Source: Ideonella sp. WA131b
GTDB lineage: Bacteria > Pseudomonadota > Gammaproteobacteria > Burkholderiales > Burkholderiaceae_C
Length of the DNA: 64,000 bases
Direction of reading: 5' to 3'
Assembly: GCA_023657425.1 (NCBI GenBank)
Contig: JAGTJW010000002.1
Location: 486,431 to 550,430 of the forward strand
The notes under the pieces were generated by a model. That model saw only the letters and a program-made list of their open reading frames with translations, was not told where the DNA came from and did no database searches. Both the position numbers and the translations under genes were made by a program. Shown here in pieces: positions 43,715-53,015 of this stretch. Position 1 is the stretch's first letter; each line of letters opens with the position of its first letter.

Positions 43715-43833
43715 GACAAAAGTGACGACGCAGTCCCCGCCGCCTGAATCGGCACGGGTCGGGGAACGGCCGCTTTCCGAACCGCCGCTGGACGACCTGG
43801 CCGTCGCTTGACGACCCACTGCTGTCGTTCAGC

Positions 43834-43849
43834 TCCTCGGGTCCGAGGA
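43834..43849. terminator. Short perfect hairpin between convergent genes
   Basis: TCCTCGG, GT, CCGAGGA, in the 195-bp gap between the integrase and the M55 peptidase gene, which converge. No T-run. Confidence 0.35.
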
Positions 43850-43909
43850 CTGAAAGCGGGCTCTCGAAGTGCTGGTCAGTTCCTGCCAGTGATGATTCGC
43901 CTGCGCAAG

Positions 43910-44740
43910 TCACTGCGCTGCGAACCACAAGAAGGTCAGCACATCGAAGTAGCGCCGTGTTTCCAGTACCAGTTCTGTATTCGACACCTGCTGCACCTGC
44001 GGATAGAACGACTTGGCGTAGGCGTCGCTGGCCTTGTTGAAGCAGAGTTTGAAGTTGAACGCCTCGGGCAGCGCCGGTGGCGCCACCGTCGGGCCGCGAG
44101 CCGCACGCTGCACGGCCGCCTGCACGCCTGCCTGGATCCGATTCGCGGCCTCGGCGGGCAGGATGGACTGCACCGAAGCGCCGAAGCCCTGCAGCGTGGC
44201 CACCGTCTGCAGCCCTTCGATCAGCCCCGAAGCTTCGTCGCACAGCTGCTGATCGCCCGACAGGAACACCAGCGGCACGCCCACGCTGGCGGCGGCGTAG
44301 GCATAGATCAGGAACTCCGAGGCGGTCTGGCCGTTGAGTTCCACGCGTGCGAAGGCGCGGCTGGAGACCGTGTGCGCCAGCGGGTTGCCACCACAGCCGC
44401 CGGCCGAGTGGTAGCCGACGAAGGCGGCGGCGTCGAAGCTCTCGTCGATGCCCTGCACCATCGCAAAGGGGTGGCCGCTCCAGCCGCGGATGAGCTGCAG
44501 CGACTTGCCCGCCGGTGCGCACAGCTTGTGCGGATCGATGTTCCTCGCCGTCCAGTGCGCGTCCTTGACGACGATCGACTCGACACCGGCGGCGTAGGCG
44601 CCTGCGCAGGCCGCGGCCACTTCGGCCGTCATCTGGTCACGGAATGGCGCGTACTCGGCAGGGTGGCCCTTGTCGACCTCCACGGGTGCGCTGATGCAGG
44701 CCACGCCTTCGATGTCTGAACTGACGTAGAGCTTCTTCAT
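43910..44740 (-). CDS. M55-family D-aminopeptidase (DppA-like)
   Basis: 276 residues from ATG 44740. Zinc peptidase that releases N-terminal D-amino acids from small peptides. Signature residues are KLYVSSDIEGVAC (Asp and Glu ligands), VVKDAHWTARN (His), FVGYHSAGG (His) and EFLIYAYAAASVGVPLVFLSGD. Family members form decamers. Last of 16 co-directional genes. A much longer open frame upstream (to 45148) covers the thioesterase gene antisense-like and is not used. Confidence 0.92.
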   Translation of the reverse strand: MKKLYVSSDIEGVACISAPVEVDKGHPAEYAPFRDQMTAEVAAACAGAYAAGVESIVVKDAHWTARNIDPHKLCAPAGKSLQLIRGWSGHPFAMVQGIDESFDAAAFVGYHSAGGCGGNPLAHTVSSRAFARVELNGQTASEFLIYAYAAASVGVPLVFLSGDQQLCDEASGLIEGLQTVATLQGFGASVQSILPAEAANRIQAGVQAAVQRAARGPTVAPPALPEAFNFKLCFNKASDAYAKSFYPQVQQVSNTELVLETRRYFDVLTFLWFAAQ

Positions 44741-44778
44741 AGTCTTCTCCGGCCGGGCGGGGAGGGTGCGGCCCCGCG

Positions 44779-45201
44779 TCATGTCTTCAGTTGTCGGATC
44801 CGGTCGCGCAGGCCAGCGTCCATCGTTCGCATGGGTGTGCCGCTGCGTTGGCGGATCTCGTAGCGGATCCACCCCATGGCAAGCACGTCGGCGCCGTGCG
44901 CGGGCCGGAGCGCGAAGTGCAAGCTGAAGCCGTCGTCCTGCAGCGCTTCGAGACCGACGTCGACGGCGACTTCTTCGTCGTAGGCGGGCGACCGGTGGAT
45001 CGAGACGTCGCAGGCACTTTCGCGCAGCACACCGTCCCGCGCCGTCAGCACACGCAGGTCGACATCGAGCCGGCGAAGCGCCTGCGCAGCCGCCTCGCCG
45101 AAGAAGTTGACGTAGCCGGCCAGCGCCAGCTCGCCGTGTGCGTTGCACTCGGCATAGCGCACACGGGCGCGGAAATCTGCAGCGGGTGTGGGGAAACTCA
45201 T
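44779..45201 (-). CDS. Hotdog-fold acyl-CoA thioesterase (4HBT type)
   Basis: 140 residues. The start RARVRYAECNAHGELALAGYVNFFGEA matches the 4-hydroxybenzoyl-CoA thioesterase family, where the D/E-x-N-x-H-G region carries the catalytic acid (here YAECNAHG; the common Asp is replaced, with Glu adjacent). The helix then beta strands RESACDVSIHRSPAYDEEVAVDVG and FSLHFALR follow as expected. It is the second thioesterase of the operon; substrate unknown. Confidence 0.82.
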   Translation of the reverse strand: MSFPTPAADFRARVRYAECNAHGELALAGYVNFFGEAAAQALRRLDVDLRVLTARDGVLRESACDVSIHRSPAYDEEVAVDVGLEALQDDGFSLHFALRPAHGADVLAMGWIRYEIRQRSGTPMRTMDAGLRDRIRQLKT

Positions 45202-45249
45202 GACAGCCTCCTGCTCATCGGGATGTGGAGTCGAATGATGCCTGGCGCA

Positions 45250-46830
45250 TCATGCACCGGGCGAGGCGGGTGCCAGGGCCAGCTCTGTGGCCCGCTGCGC
45301 CAGCGCCTTGCGGTCGATCTTGTTGGTGCCGGCCAGAGGCATCTGACCGATGAACCATACCCGGCGCGGGTGCAGGTGCGGTGCAGCCAAGGCCAGCACG
45401 TGCTCCTGCAACTGCTGCTCGGTGGGCGTGGTGCCCGGCCTCGGCACCACGAAGGCCACCGGGATGTGGCCACGGCGCTCGTCGGCCAGGGGCAGCACGC
45501 AGACCTCCAGCACGTCGGGGTGGCGCTCCAGCAGACGCTCCACCTGGCCCGGATACACGTTCTCGCCGCTGCAGACGAACATGTCGTCGGCGCGGCCGAC
45601 GAAGTAGTACCAGCCCTCGGCGTCGCGCCGCATGATGTCGCCGGTGTGGATCCAGCCGCCGCGCATCTTCTCGGCGCTGAGTTCGGGGCGGTTCTGGTAG
45701 CCGTTCATGCGCGTGGCGCAGTGCACCTCCAGCACGCCCGCAGCCTCGGCATCGGTCACTTCCAGGCCCTCGCCGTCGACGAGGCGCAGCCGCGCATGCG
45801 GCTGCGCATGGCCCACCGACATGAACGGCCGCGGCTGCCCCTGCGGGTGCGCGCCGAAGTAGCCCGCGCCGGTCTCGGTGGTGCCGTAGCTGTTGATCAC
45901 CGCCGCCGCGGGGAACAGCGCCTGCACCTGGCTCAGCACGGTGGCCGACAGCGGTGCGGAGCCGATGACCACGAGCTTCACATTGCCGAAGTCCGCCTGC
46001 GCCAGCGCCTGGCGCTGCTGCGCCACCATGGCCGTCATCGTCGGCACTCCCGACAGCACGCTCACGCGGTGCTCGCTGATCGCGCGGATGTAGCCCGTCG
46101 CATCGAAGCGCGGCATCAGCACGAAGGCGCCGTGCAGCATGAAGATGTGCGTGGTGTTGACCGTGGCGTTCATGTGGAACAAGGGCGCGGCCACGATGCA
46201 CGGGCCGCTGTCCAGGCACTGGCGCATGAAGTCGGTGGCGTAGCCGGCGGCGATCAGCACCTGGCTGCGGTGCGACAGCAGCACGCCCTTGGGCCGGCCG
46301 GTGGAACCGCTGGTGTACAGCACCATGGCCACCTCGTCCTCGCCGGGCACCACGGCCGTGAACGGGCCCGGGTCGGCCAGCGCGTCGAAGGCCTCGCCCT
46401 GCAGCGGCAGCACCGGCAGCGTTCCGCCCGCTGCACCCGGCAGCGCCATCGCCAAGGGCAGCAGGTCGGCATCGGCCAGCACCACGCGCAGCGCCGAGTC
46501 CTCGGCCATGTAGGCCAGCGTCTCGGCGCCGGCGCGCGGGTTCACCGGCACGCTCACCAGGCCGGCACGCATGGTGGCCAGCATCACGGCCAGTGCATGC
46601 ACGCTGTTGGCACCCATCACGCCCACGCGGTCGCCGCGCACCAGGCCGCGCGCAGACAGGCCGCGCGCCAGCGCGTTGATCAGGTCGTCGAGCTCGCCGT
46701 AGTTCCAGCGCCGCAGCAGGCTGCCGTCAGCCAGCAGCTCGATGACGGCCAGGCCCTCGCGCCCTCGAGAGACGTCCAGCGTCATGCCCAAGTTGAGGGG
46801 CAGGTCGGTGCGTTGGTCCAGCGGGGTCAT
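45250..46830 (-). CDS. AMP-dependent acyl-CoA ligase
   Basis: 526 residues from ATG 46830. Activates a carboxylic acid with ATP and CoA. Adenylation motifs are VLYTSGSTGRPKGVLLSH (A3), INSYGTTETGAGYFG (A5), GGWIHTGDIMRRDAEGWYYF (A7) and DMFVCSGENVYPGQVE (A8), with the catalytic Lys in TNKIDRKAL (A10). The start overlaps the PaaI-like gene by 4 bp (ATGA). It forms one unit with two thioesterases and an MDR dehydrogenase, which suggests CoA-thioester chemistry on the imported substrate. Confidence 0.92.
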   Translation of the reverse strand: MTPLDQRTDLPLNLGMTLDVSRGREGLAVIELLADGSLLRRWNYGELDDLINALARGLSARGLVRGDRVGVMGANSVHALAVMLATMRAGLVSVPVNPRAGAETLAYMAEDSALRVVLADADLLPLAMALPGAAGGTLPVLPLQGEAFDALADPGPFTAVVPGEDEVAMVLYTSGSTGRPKGVLLSHRSQVLIAAGYATDFMRQCLDSGPCIVAAPLFHMNATVNTTHIFMLHGAFVLMPRFDATGYIRAISEHRVSVLSGVPTMTAMVAQQRQALAQADFGNVKLVVIGSAPLSATVLSQVQALFPAAAVINSYGTTETGAGYFGAHPQGQPRPFMSVGHAQPHARLRLVDGEGLEVTDAEAAGVLEVHCATRMNGYQNRPELSAEKMRGGWIHTGDIMRRDAEGWYYFVGRADDMFVCSGENVYPGQVERLLERHPDVLEVCVLPLADERRGHIPVAFVVPRPGTTPTEQQLQEHVLALAAPHLHPRRVWFIGQMPLAGTNKIDRKALAQRATELALAPASPGA

Positions 46831-47279
46831 GCCTTGGCCTCCAGGAAGAAGGTGCCGCGGCCCGTGGCCACCAGGCGGCCTGCGGCGTCGAGCACGTCCA
46901 CGTCGACCACGCCCATCGTGCGCCCGGCGCGGCGCACGCGCGCCTGCGCCTGCAGTACGCCGGCGGCCGGGCGCAGGTAGTCGGTGCGGAAGTCCACCGT
47001 GCCGGCGCCGCGCCCGGCCACGGCGATCAGTGCCATGCAGCCAGCCGTGTCGATGAGCGAGGCGATCGGCCCGCCGTGGAACTGCCCGGTGCCCGCGCCG
47101 CGCTCGAACTCCGGGCGGAAGGGCATCGCGAAGGATGCGGTCTGCGCCTCGGTGTCCACGCTCAGCACGCGGATGGCGGCGAACCGGATGAAGGGCGAGG
47201 CGTCGCACTGTGCCTGCAGCGTTGCGACCGCATCGGACGGCTGGGATGGAGCGGTGGTGTTCATGGTCGGAGTATTCAC
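46827..47279 (-). CDS. PaaI-type hotdog thioesterase
   Basis: 150 residues. GTGQFHGGPIASLIDTAGCMAL is the PaaI signature (HGG with the following catalytic Asp in the helix), followed by TVDFRTDYLRPA and GRLVATGRGTFFL strands. Overlaps both neighbours by 4 bp (ATGA): the MDR gene upstream and the ligase gene downstream. Such enzymes release stalled CoA thioesters. Confidence 0.9.
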   Translation of the reverse strand: MNTPTMNTTAPSQPSDAVATLQAQCDASPFIRFAAIRVLSVDTEAQTASFAMPFRPEFERGAGTGQFHGGPIASLIDTAGCMALIAVAGRGAGTVDFRTDYLRPAAGVLQAQARVRRAGRTMGVVDVDVLDAAGRLVATGRGTFFLEAKA

Positions 47280-48304
47280 GGCGTCACCACGATCTTGCCG
47301 AACACCTCGCGTTCTTCCATCAGGCGCTCGGCCTCGCGGATGTCATCGAGCGGCAGCACCTTGTCGATGACCGGCTTCATGCGCCCGCTGCGCGCCAGCT
47401 CCAGCAGCGAGACGATGTCTTCGCGGCGCCAGCCGTTGCTGCCCATCAGCTTGAGCTCGAAGGTCCAGACGTAGCGCACGTCGATGTGTTCGTCGTAGCC
47501 GGCGGTGGCGCCGCAGGTCAGCAGCCGCCCGCCCACCTTGAGGCAGCGGATGCCCTCCTGCCAGCTGTTGCCGCCGGTGAAATTGACCAATACGTCCACG
47601 CCGCCCGTGCCGCTGATGCGCGGCTTGCCCACCAGCGCGTGCACGGCGTCCATCACCTTCTGCTCGCGGTAGTTCACCACGTGGTCGGCGCCCAGGGCCT
47701 TCAGGCGCTCGGCCTTGTCGGCGCTGCCGGCGCAGGCGATGACGTTGGCCCCCGCCAGCTTGGCCAGCAGCACGCAGGCAGTGCCCACGCCGCCGCTGGC
47801 GCCCAGCACCACCACGGTCTCGCCGGCCTTGACCTGGCCGATGGTGACCATCATGCGGTGCGCGGTGGCGTAGGCCAGCGGCAGGCTGGCGGCCACCTCG
47901 AAGTTCACGTCGTCGGGCAGCTGCACCAGCTGCGGCGCCCAGGCCAGGCAGTACTCGGCGCGGCCGCCGTCGTACATCTCGCCGATCATGCCCTTGGGCG
48001 CGCCCTCGCCAGCCACCGGCAGCGGGTCGACCAGCACGCGGTCGCCCACGGCCCAGCCGCTGACGCCGGGGCCCAGCTCGGCGACTTCGCCGGCGATGTC
48101 CGAGCCGATGACGATGGGCAGCGGCACCTTGATGCCGGGCATGCTGCGGCGGGTGAAGATGTCGTGGTAGTTCAGCGAGCAGGCGCGCACGCGCAGCAGC
48201 ACGTAGCCAGGCTGCACGGCCGGGCGCGGCCAGGCGGCTTCGAACACGGTCTGCTCGGGGCCGCCGTGGGCGTGCACCACGGCGGCTCTCATGGTGGGAG
48301 TCAT
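47276..48304 (-). CDS. MDR-family zinc-type dehydrogenase / quinone oxidoreductase
   Basis: 342 residues. N-terminal GroES-like domain (CSLNYHDIFTRRSMPG, VIGSDIAGEVAELGPGVSGW) and Rossmann domain with VVLGASGGVGTACVLLAKLAG and ALGADHVVNY. The structural-zinc Cys cluster of alcohol dehydrogenases is not seen, so an NAD(P)H-dependent quinone-reductase-like or enoyl-type reaction is more likely. Coupled by ATGA to the PaaI-like gene. Confidence 0.88.
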   Translation of the reverse strand: MTPTMRAAVVHAHGGPEQTVFEAAWPRPAVQPGYVLLRVRACSLNYHDIFTRRSMPGIKVPLPIVIGSDIAGEVAELGPGVSGWAVGDRVLVDPLPVAGEGAPKGMIGEMYDGGRAEYCLAWAPQLVQLPDDVNFEVAASLPLAYATAHRMMVTIGQVKAGETVVVLGASGGVGTACVLLAKLAGANVIACAGSADKAERLKALGADHVVNYREQKVMDAVHALVGKPRISGTGGVDVLVNFTGGNSWQEGIRCLKVGGRLLTCGATAGYDEHIDVRYVWTFELKLMGSNGWRREDIVSLLELARSGRMKPVIDKVLPLDDIREAERLMEEREVFGKIVVTP

Positions 48305-48384
48305 GGGCTCATCTCCAGTCGTTGTTGATGTCTTCAGGGAAAGTCTTTTCGATCGGTGCGCCGTGCCAGGCCTGATCGCGGGTC

Positions 48385-49161
48385 TCAGCGCCGCGGTGCG
48401 TCATGCCGGGGCTTCCAGAAGACCACGGCCTCGCGCAGCCGCGCCAGGGCGGTGCCGATGCCGGCGCCCAGCACGGCCAGCGTGGCGATGGCGGCGAACA
48501 TCACGGCGACGTTGAGGTCGTTCGCGAAAGTCTTGATCAGGTAGCCCAGCCCCGCCCGCGAAGCGACGAACTCCGAGACCACGGCGCCGATGAACGACAG
48601 CACGATGGCCACCTGGGCGCCGGACAGGACGGAATCGGCAGCACTGGGCACCTTGACGTCGATCAGCGTGCGCCAGCGCGAGGCGCCGTTGGCCCGGTAG
48701 AGGTCCAGCAGGCGCGGGTCGGCCGAGGTCAGCCCGGCCACCGCGTTGACGAAGACGGGAAAGAAGCACAGCATCGCCACCGTCACCAGTTTGGACGGCA
48801 GGTCGACGCCGAAGTACACGACGATCAAGGGCGCGATGGCCACCGTGGGCATCGACTGCACGGCGATGACCATGGGGTACAGCACACGCCGCGCGAGGTT
48901 CGACTCGGCGACGACAGCCCCGGCCAAGGCCCCGAGCACCGCCCCGATGGCCCATCCGCCCAGCGCCCCCTGCAAGGTGAAGACCGTATGCGGCACGAAG
49001 GCGCCCTGCGACCAGCCGTGCCAGAAGGCCTCAGCCACGGCCGCCGGTGAAGGCAGGATCTGCGGCGACAGCTCGAAGACGTCGATGGCCAGCGTCCAGG
49101 CCGCCAGCAGCAGCAGGAACGTGGCGGCCGTGGCCAGGCCGGTCTTGATCGGTTCAGCCAC
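48385..49161 (-). CDS. ABC transporter permease, NitT/TauT type (second)
   Basis: 258 residues from GTG 49161 (VAEPIKTGLATAATFLLLLAAW). Six hydrophobic helices; the EAA-loop equivalent is DLYRANGASRWRTLIDVKVPSAADSVLSG. Its start lies 8 bp inside the preceding permease gene. Paired permeases, one ATPase and a binding protein with the same orientation form a complete importer. Confidence 0.9.
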   Translation of the reverse strand: MAEPIKTGLATAATFLLLLAAWTLAIDVFELSPQILPSPAAVAEAFWHGWSQGAFVPHTVFTLQGALGGWAIGAVLGALAGAVVAESNLARRVLYPMVIAVQSMPTVAIAPLIVVYFGVDLPSKLVTVAMLCFFPVFVNAVAGLTSADPRLLDLYRANGASRWRTLIDVKVPSAADSVLSGAQVAIVLSFIGAVVSEFVASRAGLGYLIKTFANDLNVAVMFAAIATLAVLGAGIGTALARLREAVVFWKPRHDAPRR

Positions 49162-49960
49162 CGGTGCTCCCCGGGGTGGACGGGACCGGCCCGGCCTCCA
49201 GTTCCCAGAACAGCAGTCGTCGCCGCAGCAGCCGCACGCCGGCATTGGCCAGCAGGCCGATGCCGCCCAGCGTGACGATGGCCGCAAACGACAGCGGCAG
49301 GTCGTAGGTCGACGACGCGTCCTGGATGAGGAAGCCCATGCCGCGCGTGGCGCCGATGAACTCCATCACGACGCAGCCGATCAGGGCGAAGGCGGTGGAG
49401 ATCTCCAGGCCGGCGAACATCGAGCGTGCCGCCGACGGCAGCTTCAGGTGCCACAGCATGTGCCAGCGGCTGGCGCCTGCGGCGCGCAGCAGGTCCAGCC
49501 GATCGGCGTCGGTGGCGCGCAGGCCGGCCAGGGTGTTGGCGAAGACCGGGAAGAAGCAGATCAAGGCCACCAGCACGACCTTGCCGCCGATGTCGAAACC
49601 GGCCCACAGGAAGACCAGGGGCGCCACCGACACCTTGGGAATGGACTGCAGCGCCAGCAGGTGCAGCATCAGTGCGCGCTCGACCCAGCGGAACTCGGCG
49701 ATCAGCGCAGCCATCGCGGCGGCCAAGGTGCAGCCGATGACGTAGCCCGTCACCGTGGCGGTCAGGGTCGGTGAGAGATGTCGCCAGAGCGTGCCTTCGC
49801 CGGCAGCCCGCAGCAGCGCGCGCAGCACGGCGCCAGGTGAAGGCAGCAGGAAGCCAGGCACGATGCCGGCCTGCGTGACCACCTGCCACAGCAGCACCAG
49901 GAACAGCAGGCCCGAGGCGGGCCAGGCCAGGGCGGCGATCCGCGCGCGGAACTCAGGCAT
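49154..49960 (-). CDS. ABC transporter permease, NitT/TauT type (first)
   Basis: 268 residues, MPEFRARIAALAWPASGLLFLV at the start; EAA loop DLLRAAGASRWHMLWHLKLPSAARSMFAG. It is a clear paralogue of the following permease, so the membrane channel is probably a heterodimer rather than the homodimer usual for SsuC/TauC. Overlaps the ATPase gene by 8 bp. Confidence 0.9.
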   Translation of the reverse strand: MPEFRARIAALAWPASGLLFLVLLWQVVTQAGIVPGFLLPSPGAVLRALLRAAGEGTLWRHLSPTLTATVTGYVIGCTLAAAMAALIAEFRWVERALMLHLLALQSIPKVSVAPLVFLWAGFDIGGKVVLVALICFFPVFANTLAGLRATDADRLDLLRAAGASRWHMLWHLKLPSAARSMFAGLEISTAFALIGCVVMEFIGATRGMGFLIQDASSTYDLPLSFAAIVTLGGIGLLANAGVRLLRRRLLFWELEAGPVPSTPGSTGG

Positions 49961-50735
49961 GGCCTGGGGTGCCCGGGTCAGCGGACAGGCTTCGAAAGCG
50001 CGCCCGAAGCTCGTTGCAGAGCTCGCCGAAGCGCACGGTGGCCATGGTCTCGACGGAACGCGGGCGGGGCAGGTCGATGTCGACAGAGTCGACGATGCGG
50101 CCAGGCCGCGGGCTCATCACCAGCACGCGGTCCGACAGGTACACCGCCTCGGGGATCGAGTGCGTGATGAACAGCACCGTCTTGCCGCTGCGCTGCCAGA
50201 TGTGCAGCAGCTCGTCCATCATCGACTCGCGCGTCATCGCGTCGAGGGCCGCGAAGGGTTCGTCCATCAGCAGCAGGTTGGGTTCGGCCAGCAGCGCGCG
50301 CGCAATGCCCACGCGCTGCTGCATGCCGCCCGACAGCTCCTGCGGGTAGTGCCGCGCGAAGGCCGCGAGCCCCACCAGCTCGAGCAGGCCCATGGCCTTG
50401 TCGTGGTACTCGGCCACCGCCCCGCCACGCGCGCGGATGGGTACCAGCACGTTGTCGATGACGCGCTTCCACGGCAGCAGTGTCGGCTGCTGGAACACGA
50501 TGCCGACGTCGGCGCGCGGGCCGTCGATGGTGCGGCCGGCCAGGGCCAGGCGGCCCTCGGACGGCCGCAGCAGGCCCGTCACCAGTTTCAGCAGCGTGGA
50601 CTTGCCGCAGCCCGAGGGACCGAGCACCGAGACGAATTCGCCCGGCGCCACCCCGAAGCTCAGCGCCTGCAGCGCCGTCAGCGGCCCGCGGCTGGTCGGG
50701 TAGACCAGCGAAACGCCCTCCACCGCCAGGTGCAT
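49953..50735 (-). CDS. ABC transporter ATPase, NitT/TauT type
   Basis: 260 residues from ATG 50735 (MHLAVEGVSLVYPTSRGPLT). Walker A GPSGCGKST, Q-loop FQQPTLLPW, signature LSGGMQQRVGIARAL, Walker B LLLMDEPFAALD and H-loop ITHSIPEA are all present. Drives the two adjacent permeases. An in-frame GTG ten codons upstream (50765) is an alternative start and would overlap the binding-protein stop. Confidence 0.94.
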   Translation of the reverse strand: MHLAVEGVSLVYPTSRGPLTALQALSFGVAPGEFVSVLGPSGCGKSTLLKLVTGLLRPSEGRLALAGRTIDGPRADVGIVFQQPTLLPWKRVIDNVLVPIRARGGAVAEYHDKAMGLLELVGLAAFARHYPQELSGGMQQRVGIARALLAEPNLLLMDEPFAALDAMTRESMMDELLHIWQRSGKTVLFITHSIPEAVYLSDRVLVMSPRPGRIVDSVDIDLPRPRSVETMATVRFGELCNELRARFRSLSADPGTPGHA

Positions 50736-50746
50736 GTCGGCGGCTT

Positions 50747-51832
50747 TCAGCGTGCCGCTCGCGACAGCGTCTCGACCGCCGACACGTCGAAGGCGTTCAC
50801 TTCGTCGATGAATCGGTCGGTGTAGAGCTTGGTAACGTCGACGTCGGCGCGCGTGATCAGGCCCTCGTCGTGCATGACCTTGATCAGCCGCTTCCAGGAG
50901 TCGGCCGGGAACTGCCCATAGCGCCGCGGCGCACCCGCCGGGAAGTCGTCGATCTGCAGGCGGTCGACCAGCACCTGCCTCAGGTCGGTCTTCATCTGGT
51001 CGGCTTCCTTGCCCGGGGCCGGGCGGGCCGTAGGGTTGGCGTCCCAGTAGGCGCGCACGCAGGCCTCGACGTTGGCTTTGCAGGCGATCCAAGACTTGGT
51101 GATGGCGCGGCCCATGCCGGCCACGAGCTTGGGCTTCTCGGCGATCAGCTTCTCGCTGGTGACGAAGCCGTTCGAGAACAGGGTGCGGAACTGCTCCGGC
51201 ATCGGCAGGCGCTTGATGGGGATGCCCGACAGCTCCATGCGGCTGTGCTCGCCGACGAAGAAGTTGACCGCGTCGACTTCACCCGTCTGCAGTCGGCGCC
51301 ATGCGGCTGCGCCCAGGCCGATGGGCAGCACTTCCACGTCCTTCTGCCATGTGACGCCCAGGCTGGTGAGCATGGCGCGCGACAGCGGCAGGTTGCCCCA
51401 GGTCATCGCGCCGACGCCCAGCTTGCGGCCCTTCAGGTCGGCCAGGGTGTTCACCGGGCTGGACTGCAGTGCGACGAACTCGAAGGTCTGGCTGCGCAGC
51501 CAGTTCATCACGAAGCGCACCGGCAGCGGCTCGTTCTTGGCCGCCGCGATGATGGCGAGATCGGGGTTGGCATAGCCGATGTGGACCTGGCCTGCAGCCA
51601 CCTGGGGCAGCAGCACGCCCGACCCGGTAACGGTGATGACGTCGAGCGCCAGGCCCTCGTCCTTGAAGAATCCGAGCTTGTTGCCGTACCAGAGGTACGA
51701 GAACTGCACGTTGTGCGGTGCGGGAACGCCGAAGACGGCCTTTTCCTGGGCGTGGACGGGCGCTGCCGCTGTGGCGATGCCGAGGGCAGCAAGGAAGAGA
51801 ACCGACAGACGCTTGAGTGGGAGGGTGACCAT
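50747..51832 (-). CDS. ABC transporter periplasmic substrate-binding protein (SsuA/NMT1-like)
   Basis: 361 residues with signal peptide (LSVLFLAALGIATAAAPVHAQ). NMT1/SsuA-like features are VQFSYLWYGNKLGFFKDEGL, LPQVAAGQVHIGYANPDLAI and TLADLKGRKLGVGAMTWG. The family binds sulfonates, nitrate, pyrimidine precursors or aromatic acids; the sequence does not reveal which. First gene of the ABC set. Confidence 0.9.
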   Translation of the reverse strand: MVTLPLKRLSVLFLAALGIATAAAPVHAQEKAVFGVPAPHNVQFSYLWYGNKLGFFKDEGLALDVITVTGSGVLLPQVAAGQVHIGYANPDLAIIAAAKNEPLPVRFVMNWLRSQTFEFVALQSSPVNTLADLKGRKLGVGAMTWGNLPLSRAMLTSLGVTWQKDVEVLPIGLGAAAWRRLQTGEVDAVNFFVGEHSRMELSGIPIKRLPMPEQFRTLFSNGFVTSEKLIAEKPKLVAGMGRAITKSWIACKANVEACVRAYWDANPTARPAPGKEADQMKTDLRQVLVDRLQIDDFPAGAPRRYGQFPADSWKRLIKVMHDEGLITRADVDVTKLYTDRFIDEVNAFDVSAVETLSRAAR

Positions 51833-51874
51833 GGGACTCCTTCAGTTGACGGGGTGAATGAATCGAAGCGATAT

Positions 51875-52996
51875 CTATGCCAGCGTCCCGGCGCGGGGCA
51901 TGGCGGTGTGCAGTTCGTCGGGCACCGCGCCGGTGTCCATCCAGCGCAGCACGTGGGCCTGCGCCTCGGCGCAATCGAGGCCCTGCTCGCGGCGCCAGGC
52001 GGCGTCGAAGCAGCTGGTCTGGTAGCGGTGGCCGTCGTCGCACAGCAGCGTGACGATGGAGCCCGCCCGGCCCTCGGCCTGCATCCGGCTGGCGCACCAC
52101 AGCGCCGCGATCAGGTTAGTGCCGGTGCTGCCGCCCACCGGCCGGCCCAGCCGCTCGCTCAGCGCCAGCATGGCCGCCAGGCTCCAGCGGTCGGGCACCT
52201 TGAGCATGGCGTCCATGGTGTCGGGCAGGAACGAAGGCTCCACGCGCGGCCGGCCGATGCCTTCGATGCGCGAGCCGCTGTCCAGCGTCAGTGCCGGGTC
52301 GCGGCTGCGGTAGTGCTCGAACAGCACGCTGCGCTCGGCGTCCACGCCGCACACCTGCGTGTCGTGCCGGCAGTAGCGCACGTAGCGGCCCAGCGTGGCC
52401 AGCGTGCCGCCGGTGCCGGCGCTGGCCACCAGCCAGTGCGGCACGGGGTGCGGCTCGTGGCGCATCTGCTGGAAGATGCTGTCGGCGATGTTGTTGTTGG
52501 CGCGCCAGTCGGTGGCGCGCTCGGCGTGGGTGAACTGGTCCATGTAGTGGCCGCCGGTCTCGCGCGCGATGCGCTCGCTTTCGGCGTACACCTGCTTCGG
52601 GTCGTCCACCAGGTGGCAGCGCCCGCCCTGAAAGGCGATGGCCTGCACCTTGGCCGGGCTGGTACTGCGCGGCATCACGGCCACGAAGGGCAGGCCCAGC
52701 AGCCGCGCGAAGTAGGCCTCGCTGATGGCGGTGCTGCCGCTGCTGGCCTCCACCACCGTGCTGCCCTCGTGCAGCCAGCCGTTGCACAGCGCGTGCAGGA
52801 ACAGGCTGCGCGCCAGCCGGTGCTTGAGGCTGCCGGTGGGGTGGCTGCTCTCGTCCTTCAGGTACAGGTCCACGCCCGGCAGGCCGGGCAGCGCCAGCGG
52901 CAGCAGGTGCGTGTCGGCCGAACGCTGGAAGTCGGCCTCGATGCGGCGGATCGCGTGGCGCACCCACTGGCGGCGATGCTCGGGCAAGTCGTTCAT
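51875..52996 (-). CDS. PLP-dependent cysteine-synthase-family enzyme
   Basis: 373 residues, fold type II. The PLP Lys is in [15 protein letters not shown], the carboxylate-binding loop is [15 protein letters not shown], and the phosphate loop is [16 protein letters not shown]. It differs from housekeeping CysK/CysM by long N- and C-terminal parts. It may carry out beta-elimination or beta-replacement on an amino-acid part of the substrate; unproven. Confidence 0.87.
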   Translation of the reverse strand: MNDLPEHRRQWVRHAIRRIEADFQRSADTHLLPLALPGLPGVDLYLKDESSHPTGSLKHRLARSLFLHALCNGWLHEGSTVVEASSGSTAISEAYFARLLGLPFVAVMPRSTSPAKVQAIAFQGGRCHLVDDPKQVYAESERIARETGGHYMDQFTHAERATDWRANNNIADSIFQQMRHEPHPVPHWLVASAGTGGTLATLGRYVRYCRHDTQVCGVDAERSVLFEHYRSRDPALTLDSGSRIEGIGRPRVEPSFLPDTMDAMLKVPDRWSLAAMLALSERLGRPVGGSTGTNLIAALWCASRMQAEGRAGSIVTLLCDDGHRYQTSCFDAAWRREQGLDCAEAQAHVLRWMDTGAVPDELHTAMPRAGTLA

Positions 52997-53015
52997 GGGG
53001 AAGGTGCGCCGCCTG

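Noticed and set aside
44740..45148. Long N-terminal extension of the M55 peptidase
   Set aside because: It runs through the thioesterase gene in the wrong frame; the ATG at 44740 begins the conserved KKLYVSSDIEG.
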